Shown: one piece after another, positions 1-5,063 of the stretch
How the letters are laid out: the number at the start of each line of letters is the position of its first letter
How positions within the stretch are numbered: the stretch's first letter is position 1
DNA from: Elusimicrobiota bacterium
GTDB taxonomy: Bacteria > Elusimicrobiota > Elusimicrobia > UBA1565 > UBA9628
NCBI GenBank assembly: GCA_023700845.1
Contig: JAMPYD010000191.1
Span: forward strand, 1-5,063
Direction of reading: 5' to 3'
DNA length: 5,063 bases
The notes under the pieces: generated by a model
What the model was told of the DNA's origin: nothing
Databases searched by the model: none
The model's input: only the letters and a program-made list of their open reading frames with translations
Made by a program: the position numbers and the translations under genes

Positions 1-44
1 ACTACTGATAATCACTCGTCCCGGGAAGAGTGATTATCAGTAGT
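1..44. repeat. Long near-perfect inverted repeat (hairpin), possible terminator of an upstream gene
   Basis: Positions 1-17 are the exact reverse complement of 28-44. The 10-nt centre (18-27) contains the self-complementary octamer TCCCGGGA (19-26), so the whole 44 nt folds on itself with only the 18/27 pair mismatched. The arms are AT-rich, unlike the surrounding GC-rich DNA. The right arm is followed only by a short TTT and then GC-rich sequence, so it is not a textbook Rho-independent terminator, though it could end transcription from a gene to the left or act as a bidirectional barrier. It could also be a dispersed intergenic palindrome or a protein-binding site. The repeat touches the window edge, so it may extend further left. 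The inverted repeat is certain; its function is not. Confidence 0.85.
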
Positions 45-135
45 TTCCGGCCGCGCGCGCATCCTGAGCCGCATGACGAAATCGAGAACGAATAATGTAT
101 CCGGTTTGATGTAAACTCTTCGCACCCGCCGCAAC

Positions 136-140
136 GGAGG
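136..140 (+). promoter_or_regulatory. Shine-Dalgarno site of the OPT transporter gene
   Basis: GGAGG lies 10 nt before the ATG at 151. It is the strongest ribosome-binding site in the window and fixes the start of the transporter gene. It is also evidence that this gene is first in its transcription unit, since the downstream genes lack such a site and begin by overlap or near overlap. The stretch between the hairpin and this site (45-135) holds no gene that I can support. Confidence 0.8.
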
Positions 141-150
141 ACGCGAGAGA

Positions 151-2028
151 ATGGCCATCACAGAGCTGACGCCCGAGCAGATCCACGACATGTCGCTGGC
201 GGAAAAGGATCGCTGGTGGCTGAAGAACGTCTATAAGGGGGATATGCCCCAGCTCAACCTCCGCTCGGGCCTGACCGGCATGCTGCTCGGCGGCGTGCTC
301 AGCCTCACCAACCTCTACGTCGGCATCCGCACCGGCTGGACGCTCGGCGTCGGCATCACCTCGGTGATCCTGTCCTTCGCCATCTTCAAGGTGATCTCCA
401 AGCTCAAGCTCGGCAACGAGATGACGGTGCTCGAGAACAACGCGATGCAGTCGATCGCCACCAGCGCGGGCTACATGACCGCGCCGCTGATCTCCTCGCT
501 GGCCGCGTACATGGCCGTCACCGGGCGGATCATCCCCTGGCAGCACACGATGGTCTGGATCATCCTGCTCGGCATCCTCGGCGTGCTCTTCGCCTTCCCG
601 CTCAAGAAGCGCTTCATCAACGACGAGCAGCTGCCCTTCCCCGAGGGCTACGCCGCGGGCATCGTCATGGACAACCTGCACACCGGCGAGGGCGCCGAGG
701 GCATGTTCAAGGCCAAGCTCCTCGGCTACGGCGCGGCCGTGTCCGCGACGATCGAGACGATGTGCAACGAGCCCGTGATGGAGGCCATCAAGCTGAAGTG
801 GGCCGGCCTGCCCGCGCACTGGGACGACGTGATCTACAAGTGGTTCACGCCCCGCATCATGGGCACGCCGCTCAAGGAGCTCACGGTCCAGTTCGACACC
901 TCGATCGTCATGGTCGCCGCCGGCGGCCTGATGGGCACCAAGACCGCGGCGTCCCTGATGATCGGCGCGGTCGTCAACTATCTGATCCTCGCGCCGTACC
1001 TGATCAGCAAGGGCATCATCGTCGGCACCGGCTTCAAGAACATCACGATGTGGGCGCTGTGGGGCGGCGTGGCGCTGATGACGACCTCCTCGATCTACTC
1101 GTTCCTGTCGAAGCCGAAGGTGATCCTGCAGTCGTTCCAGGGGATGTTCGGCAAGAAGAAGGCGGGGGAGGAGGACGTCCTCAAGGACATCGAGCTGCCG
1201 ATGTGGCTGTTCGCCGTCGGCATCCCTGTCGTGGGCCTGCTCACGGTCTGGATGGGGCACATCTTCTTCGGGATCCATTGGTGGATGGGCCTGATCGCCA
1301 TCCCGATGGTCTTCGTCTTCACCCTCATCGCGGTCAACGCCACGGGCCTGACCTCGATCACGCCCACCGGCGCGCTCGGCAAGCTGACCCAGCTCACCTA
1401 CAGCGTCCTGGCGCCCGGCAACATCCAGACCAACATCATGACCGCCGGCATCACCGGCGAGGTCGCCTCGAGCGCGGCCAACCTGCTGATGGACATCAAG
1501 CCCGGCTACATGCTGGGAGGCAAGCCGCGGCATCAGGCGCTGGGCCATACGCTCGGCATATTGGCCGGAGCATTCGTGGCGGTGCCCGTGTTCTACGCCA
1601 TCATGAACAACGACCTCACGGTGCTGATGTCCGACCGCCTGCCGATGCCCGGCGCGCAGATCTGGAAGGCCGTGGCCGAGGTTCTGACCAAGGGCCTGAG
1701 CTTCCTGCATCCGTCGGCGCGCGCCGCGATCGCCGTCGGCGCCCTGATCGGCCTCGTCATCGAGATCCTGAACCAGCGCAGCAAAGGGAAGTTCCCGGTC
1801 TCCGGCGTGGGCCTGGGCCTGGCCTTCGTGCTGAAGTTCAGCGACTCGCTGTCGATGGCGATGGGCGCGCTGATCTTCTGGCTGGCGGGGAAATTCCTCA
1901 CCGACAAGAAGTCGGTCGGCTACCGCGCCTTCGTCGACAACCAGGAGACGGTCTGCGCCGGGGCCATCGCCGGCGGATCCATCATCGGCCTCGTCCTGAT
2001 TCTTCTGGAGACGATCGTCCTGAAGTGA
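151..2028 (+). CDS. OPT superfamily transporter (oligopeptide transporter-like membrane protein)
   Basis: This encodes a 625-residue polytopic inner-membrane protein of the OPT superfamily, whose members are thought to be secondary carriers. Eukaryotic members move oligopeptides or metal chelates; substrates of bacterial members are mostly unknown. The length suits the prokaryotic OPT type. A charged N-terminus (1-36) precedes hydrophobic segments at about 40-58, 63-83, 109-123, 132-150, 250-285, 297-318, 350-395, 463-484, 525-540, 550-580 and 601-622. OPT-like landmarks are ENNAMQSIATSAG (95-107), LPFPEGYAAGIV (161-172), GLTSITPTGALGK (399-411), the stretch at 440-462 (SSAANLLMDIKPGY then LGGKPRHQ) and a glycine-rich last helix. 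A hydrophilic, lysine-rich loop lies at 320-348. The start is set by GGAGG at 136-140. The stop overlaps the next gene by 4 nt, implying co-expression with a cell-wall enzyme. The family call is firm. The substrate is unknown; peptides, possibly from the cell wall, are only inferred from context. Confidence 0.93.
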   Translation: MAITELTPEQIHDMSLAEKDRWWLKNVYKGDMPQLNLRSGLTGMLLGGVLSLTNLYVGIRTGWTLGVGITSVILSFAIFKVISKLKLGNEMTVLENNAMQSIATSAGYMTAPLISSLAAYMAVTGRIIPWQHTMVWIILLGILGVLFAFPLKKRFINDEQLPFPEGYAAGIVMDNLHTGEGAEGMFKAKLLGYGAAVSATIETMCNEPVMEAIKLKWAGLPAHWDDVIYKWFTPRIMGTPLKELTVQFDTSIVMVAAGGLMGTKTAASLMIGAVVNYLILAPYLISKGIIVGTGFKNITMWALWGGVALMTTSSIYSFLSKPKVILQSFQGMFGKKKAGEEDVLKDIELPMWLFAVGIPVVGLLTVWMGHIFFGIHWWMGLIAIPMVFVFTLIAVNATGLTSITPTGALGKLTQLTYSVLAPGNIQTNIMTAGITGEVASSAANLLMDIKPGYMLGGKPRHQALGHTLGILAGAFVAVPVFYAIMNNDLTVLMSDRLPMPGAQIWKAVAEVLTKGLSFLHPSARAAIAVGALIGLVIEILNQRSKGKFPVSGVGLGLAFVLKFSDSLSMAMGALIFWLAGKFLTDKKSVGYRAFVDNQETVCAGAIAGGSIIGLVLILLETIVLK

Positions 2029-4205
2029 GGGGGGTTTTACTGGCCGTCGGCGTCTGCGCGGGGCTCGCCCGGGCCCAGACGCCCGACGAGGCCCCGGCCG
2101 CGGCTCCGGCGGCCGCCGTTTCGCCGGCGCCGGCCGACGTCATCTCCCCGGCGCCGCCGGACCCCGCCGCGCCGGCGCGGGTCGACCCCCGCGCCGCGAA
2201 GGCCCGCTCCCTGTATTTCACGGGAGACACGCTCAAGGCGGCCGAGGCCTTCGAGGCCGCGGTGAAGGTCGGCAAGTCCACGGACGCCTCCGCGGATTGG
2301 CGGGTGTGGGCGGACGGCGCGATCGCCTGGGCCGAGGCCGGGCGCCCCGACAAGGCCGTGGCGTGGCATCGCCGCGCCGCCGCGCTCAACGGCGGCGCCG
2401 CGGCGCGCGCGGCCCTGGGCTGGGCGCTGCTGCGCGGCGACCAGCCGCTGGCCGCCGACGCCGAGTTCGCGCGCGCCCTCGCGTCCGACCCCGATTCCTC
2501 GCCGGCGCTGCTCGGAGCGGGGCGGGCGAAGCTCGCGCTCGGCAAGCCCCGGGAGGCGATCGACCTCCTGAGCCGGGCCTCTCCCGCGCAGTCGCTCGCC
2601 GATTATTACCTCGGCATGGCGTACGAGAAGGTCGGCGACGACGCGACGGCGCTCGAGGCGTACAAGCGCGCCGTCGGCGCGGACAGCTACTTCCACGAGG
2701 GCCGCGCCACCCTGTCGAGAAGCTACCTGCGCCAGCGGCGCTACAACGAGGCGTGGCGGCACCTGCAGAAGCTCGTCGAGGCCGACCCCGGCTCGAAGCT
2801 CGCCCGGGCGATGCTCAACAAGGTCCGCCCCCTGCTCACGCGCCCGCGCGACGCGCAGGCGCCGGCCCTGAGCGGGACGCCCCCGCCCGAGGCTCCGGTG
2901 CACGAGACCGAGCCCTGGGACGGCAAGGTGCCGGTCGTCCGTATCGGCGTCTCCTCCACGCAGATGGGGAAGCCGCGGCCGCGCCGGTCGGCGACCGTGC
3001 GCGGAAACGGCGCGTGGAAGGCCGTCGACCCGAAGACCGGGCGCGCGCTCCTCACCTCCGAAGCGGGCGAGGCGTGGACCCTGCGGCTGATCCCGGCGAA
3101 GGCGGCGAAAAAGAAGAAAGGCCGCTCCCGCCTCGAGTTTCACGCCGCCGACGGGCGGGTCGCGGCCGTGCCCGGGGACGCCGCCCTGCTCCGGCCGCTC
3201 GAGCCCGCGACCTCCACGCTGACGCTCGAGGACGATCCCGAGCACGCGCCGCGCGCGTTCCGGGGGGACCTCGAGCTCGCGCTCTTCGGCGGCCGCCGCA
3301 CGATCCGCGTCGTGAACATCATCGGCCTCGAGGACTACACGCACGGCGTCGTCTCGGCGGAGATGCCGCAGCGCGCGCCGTTCGAGGCGCTCAAGGCCCA
3401 GGCGGTCGTCGCCCGCACCCACGCGCTGTTCATCAAGACCGTCACCAAGCGCCACCGCAAGGAAGGCTACGACCTGTGCGACGAGCAGCATTGCCAGGTC
3501 TACGGCGGCCGCCGCGCCGAGACCGAGCGCACGCGCGCCGTCGTCGTCGACACGCGCGGCCGCGTCGCCGTCTACCAGGGGAAGCCCGCGCACGTGATCT
3601 ATTCGTCGCATTGCGGCGGCCGCACCCAGAGCGGGACCGACATCGGCTGGGGAAACGTCCCGTACTGGAAGAGCGTCGACGACTCGGCCGAATTCCAGGA
3701 TCCCCCGGCGACGCCGCTCGATCTGCGGCTCCTCCTCTCCGACTGGCCGAAGGGCTTCGACCGCCCCTCGGGCTACGTGCACCCCGCGCACGCGCGCTGG
3801 ACCCGCGCGATCCCGGCGAAGGTCCTGGAGGACAAGCTGCACCGGAAGTTCAAGATCGGGAAGCTGCGCGGCCTGCGCGTGCTTCGGCGCGTGCCCTCGG
3901 GGCACGTCGAGAGCCTCCTGATCGTCGGCTCGAAGAGGAGCCGGAAGCTCAGCGACGAGATGGACATCCGAAGCCTTCTCGGCGTCGGCTCCCTCCGGAG
4001 CACGATGTTCGTCCTGGACACCGAGTACCGCAAGGAGGGGAAGCTCCTGGTCCCGGAGACCTTCGTCTTCCGCGGCGGAGGCTGGGGGCACGCGGTGGGC
4101 CTGTGCCAGTCCGGCGCGATGGGCCGCGCCGAGGCGGGCCAAACCTACGAAACGATCGTGATGTCCTACTTCCCGGGCGTCGAGATCGGCCGGCTGGACT
4201 ACTGA
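2025..4205 (+). CDS. Exported TPR-SpoIID/LytB domain protein, predicted peptidoglycan lytic transglycosylase
   Basis: This encodes a 726-residue protein predicted to act on peptidoglycan outside the inner membrane. The GTG at 2025 is preferred because it gives a short signal peptide (1-17, ending A-R-A before Gln18) and a GTGA overlap with the upstream stop; a GGAG at 2007-2010 is rather distant, so translational coupling is likely. An Ala/Pro linker (18-52) leads into about six TPR-like helical pairs (53-257), a second linker (about 268-303), then the SpoIID/LytB region (about 304-726). The signature EMPQRAPFEALKAQAVVART starts with Glu446, matching the catalytic Glu of SpoIID transglycosylases. 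HCQVYGG (489-495), YSSHCGG (526-532) and the C-terminal RGGGWGHAVGLCQSGAMG motif with His689 are also typical. SpoIID works in engulfment in spore formers, but non-sporulating bacteria carry homologues, so this is not evidence of sporulation. The TPRs may dock a partner. The domain call is firm; activity is inferred. Confidence 0.92.
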   Translation: MRGVLLAVGVCAGLARAQTPDEAPAAAPAAAVSPAPADVISPAPPDPAAPARVDPRAAKARSLYFTGDTLKAAEAFEAAVKVGKSTDASADWRVWADGAIAWAEAGRPDKAVAWHRRAAALNGGAAARAALGWALLRGDQPLAADAEFARALASDPDSSPALLGAGRAKLALGKPREAIDLLSRASPAQSLADYYLGMAYEKVGDDATALEAYKRAVGADSYFHEGRATLSRSYLRQRRYNEAWRHLQKLVEADPGSKLARAMLNKVRPLLTRPRDAQAPALSGTPPPEAPVHETEPWDGKVPVVRIGVSSTQMGKPRPRRSATVRGNGAWKAVDPKTGRALLTSEAGEAWTLRLIPAKAAKKKKGRSRLEFHAADGRVAAVPGDAALLRPLEPATSTLTLEDDPEHAPRAFRGDLELALFGGRRTIRVVNIIGLEDYTHGVVSAEMPQRAPFEALKAQAVVARTHALFIKTVTKRHRKEGYDLCDEQHCQVYGGRRAETERTRAVVVDTRGRVAVYQGKPAHVIYSSHCGGRTQSGTDIGWGNVPYWKSVDDSAEFQDPPATPLDLRLLLSDWPKGFDRPSGYVHPAHARWTRAIPAKVLEDKLHRKFKIGKLRGLRVLRRVPSGHVESLLIVGSKRSRKLSDEMDIRSLLGVGSLRSTMFVLDTEYRKEGKLLVPETFVFRGGGWGHAVGLCQSGAMGRAEAGQTYETIVMSYFPGVEIGRLDY

Positions 4206-4222
4206 TTGCGCCCGCGCCGATC

Positions 4223-4251
4223 TTGTTTCCTTAACATAGATGGGCTATCCT
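4223..4251 (+). promoter_or_regulatory. Possible sigma70-type promoter before the lipoprotein gene
   Basis: TTGTTT (4223-4228) and TATCCT (4246-4251) are separated by 17 nt and match the -35 and -10 consensus at 3 and 4 of 6 positions. They sit in the short AT-richer island between the SpoIID-domain gene and the lipoprotein gene. Transcription would start near 4257-4260, almost on the candidate start codons, giving a leaderless message. No Shine-Dalgarno sequence is visible here, which is consistent with that. Short motif matches like this arise by chance, so the call is tentative; the gene could equally be read through from upstream. Confidence 0.3.
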
Positions 4252-4253
4252 CC

Positions 4254-4910
4254 ATGACAATGAAGCGCGCAGCTTTGCTAGCCGGCATCCTCCTCGCCGC
4301 CGCGTGCCGGGGCACCGTGCCCGAGCGCAACGCCCCGCCCGAGCAGGCCATCTCCGCGATCCTGATCGGCTGCAAAACGGTCCTGCCTTCCGGAGAGACC
4401 CGCAACGGGCGGATCGTCGTCAATTTCGAGAGCGAGGGCGGCCGCCAGGCGGAGGTGTACCGCCTGCCCGTGAAAAGCGGGGAGAACTACCTCTACCTGA
4501 TCGAGCCCGGAACCTACCGCATCGCGCCGACGCGCTCGATCTTCGGCTTTTACCAGCCGATCATGAACGTCGTGATCGAGGGCCGGACGTATTCGCTTCC
4601 GTTCCCGCGCGACCTTCTGCGCCAGCACGCGTATGAGATCAAGCCGGGGAAGATCACCTCGATGGGCTCCCTCGAGGCGACGGTGATGCCGGCCCTCCCC
4701 GGGCAGAAGCCGACGATCCGGGTCCGGCTCGACGACAGCCCCCAGGCCAGGCGAAACGTCGTCCAGAGCACGATTCGCGACATGATGGATCCGCGCAAAT
4801 CCACCGACGTGCGGGAGAGCGCCCTCGCGTGGAGCCGCGCCCTGCAGATCAGCCTCATGGACCTGCTCGCCGAGGAAGAGCAGCGCCCGCTCTACAAGCC
4901 GGCGCGATGA
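4254..4910 (+). CDS. Predicted lipoprotein of unknown function
   Basis: I do not recognise this 218-residue protein. The N-terminus reads as a lipoprotein signal: Met-Lys-Arg, a hydrophobic core, then LLAAAC with Cys18 as the expected lipidated residue. Two ATGs (4254 and 4260) are in frame and both keep this signal; an upstream TTG at 4206 would add an arginine-rich extension with no Shine-Dalgarno site and is less likely. After a short Pro-rich spacer, residues about 32-160 look mainly beta: alternating hydrophobic stretches such as GRIVVNFES, ENYLYLIEPGTYRIAP and IMNVVIEGRTYSLPFP, recalling small beta-sandwich domains in surface proteins, though this is only pattern-based. Residues about 163-207 look helical and charged. 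Cys40 is the only other cysteine. The gene begins 48 nt after the SpoIID-domain gene and ends in an ATGA overlap with the next gene, suggesting co-expression with that partner. Envelope location is well supported; function is unknown. Confidence 0.85.
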   Translation: MTMKRAALLAGILLAAACRGTVPERNAPPEQAISAILIGCKTVLPSGETRNGRIVVNFESEGGRQAEVYRLPVKSGENYLYLIEPGTYRIAPTRSIFGFYQPIMNVVIEGRTYSLPFPRDLLRQHAYEIKPGKITSMGSLEATVMPALPGQKPTIRVRLDDSPQARRNVVQSTIRDMMDPRKSTDVRESALAWSRALQISLMDLLAEEEQRPLYKPAR

Positions 4911-5063
4911 CCGCGCGCCTCGGCGTGGACCTCGGCGCGACCTGGCTGAGGGCCTGCCTCGCCGACGGAGGCCGCGCCCTCTGGACCGAGAGGACGCGCG
5001 CGACCGCCTGGCGCGACGCGCCCGCCGCCCTGCGCCGTATCCTCCGCAAGCGCGGCGCGCGCC
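4907..5063 (+). CDS. N-terminal fragment of an ASKHA-fold ATPase, possibly a ROK-like sugar kinase (runs off the window)
   Basis: The reading frame opens at an ATG overlapping the lipoprotein stop (ATGA) and stays open to the window edge, giving 52 complete codons. The protein starts MTARLGVDLGATWLRACLAD. This fits the first strand and phosphate-1 loop (D-x-G-x-T, Asp8 to Thr12) of the actin/hexokinase/Hsp70 superfamily, followed by a second strand and an Ala/Arg-rich helix. Within that superfamily the spacing and the Arg at residue 14 resemble ROK-type sugar kinases and glucokinases, but BadF/BcrA-type ATPases or hydantoinase-like proteins cannot be excluded from so short a piece. The phosphate-2, adenosine and any zinc motifs lie beyond the window. 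There is no Shine-Dalgarno sequence close to the start, so translation is probably coupled to the lipoprotein gene. A real coding start is likely; the family call is moderate and the substrate unknown. Confidence 0.72.
   Translation, partial: MTARLGVDLGATWLRACLADGGRALWTERTRATAWRDAPAALRRILRKRGAR

Noticed and set aside
73..114. 13-codon open frame (MTKSRTNNVSGLM) upstream of the transporter gene, as a leader peptide
   Set aside because: It has no Shine-Dalgarno sequence, no run of regulatory codons and no attenuator-like hairpin between it and the transporter start.
106..117. Possible promoter for the transporter gene (TAAACT at 112-117 as a -10 box)
   Set aside because: There is no acceptable -35 element 16-18 nt upstream; the AT-richer 81-120 stretch probably contains the promoter, but the sequence alone does not locate it.
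37..1710. Long open frame on the - strand (557 codons) opposite the transporter gene
   Set aside because: The translation is rich in His, Arg, Asp and Gln with no hydrophobic core or recognisable motif, as expected from the antisense of a high-GC gene; the + strand carries a clear OPT protein.
762..2024. Upstream extension of the SpoIID-domain reading frame to an ATG at 762
   Set aside because: The extension overlaps most of the OPT gene, is Arg/Asp/His-rich and would bury the signal peptide that begins at the GTG at 2025.
3106..3121. A-rich run in the SpoIID-domain gene as a programmed frameshift site
   Set aside because: The reading frame continues intact through it and encodes a plausible basic loop (KKKKGRSR); neither alternative frame gives a recognisable protein, and no downstream stem or pseudoknot was evident.
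2037..4142. Long open frame on the - strand (701 codons) opposite the SpoIID-domain gene
   Set aside because: Low-complexity Arg/Ala/Gly/Leu composition without domains; the opposite strand has unmistakable SpoIID motifs, so this is a GC-driven shadow.
2297..4234. A second + strand open frame (645 codons) inside the SpoIID-domain gene
   Set aside because: Its product is dominated by Arg, Ala, Gly and Pro with no domain and lies fully over a well-supported gene in another frame.

Overview
The window is a compact stretch of high-GC bacterial chromosome (roughly two thirds G+C by eye). It carries four genes, all on the + strand, with almost no intergenic DNA. There is no mobile element, RNA gene or CRISPR array. 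The host cannot be fixed from sequence alone. A SpoIID/LytB-domain enzyme with an N-terminal TPR region, a lipoprotein with a typical lipobox and a prokaryotic-type OPT transporter would suit a high-GC, diderm, non-model phylum such as Elusimicrobiota or a relative. That assignment is a low-confidence guess.

Layout. Positions 1-44 are a near-perfect hairpin with AT-rich arms at the very edge of the window. Positions 45-150 are a short leader with a clear Shine-Dalgarno sequence at 136-140. Positions 151-2028 encode an OPT-superfamily transporter. Its stop codon overlaps, as GTGA, the GTG start of the next gene (2025-4205). That gene encodes an exported protein with about six TPR-like repeats followed by a SpoIID/LytB peptidoglycan-cleaving domain that keeps its catalytic glutamate. 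A 48-nt gap follows, containing a possible promoter. Positions 4254-4910 encode an unrecognised small lipoprotein. Its stop overlaps, as ATGA, the start of a fourth gene that leaves the window at 5063. Only about 52 residues of the fourth product are visible, and they begin with an ASKHA-type (sugar kinase/ROK-like) phosphate-binding motif.

Working together (inference). The two 4-nt overlaps divide the genes into two translationally coupled pairs, probably in one operon or in two closely abutting units. An inner-membrane importer that may carry peptides, a predicted lytic transglycosylase and a possible sugar kinase could together form a cell-wall turnover and recycling module. The substrate of the transporter and the identity of the kinase-like protein cannot be settled here. 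No clearly new system is visible; the gene linkage and the left-edge hairpin are the points most worth checking.
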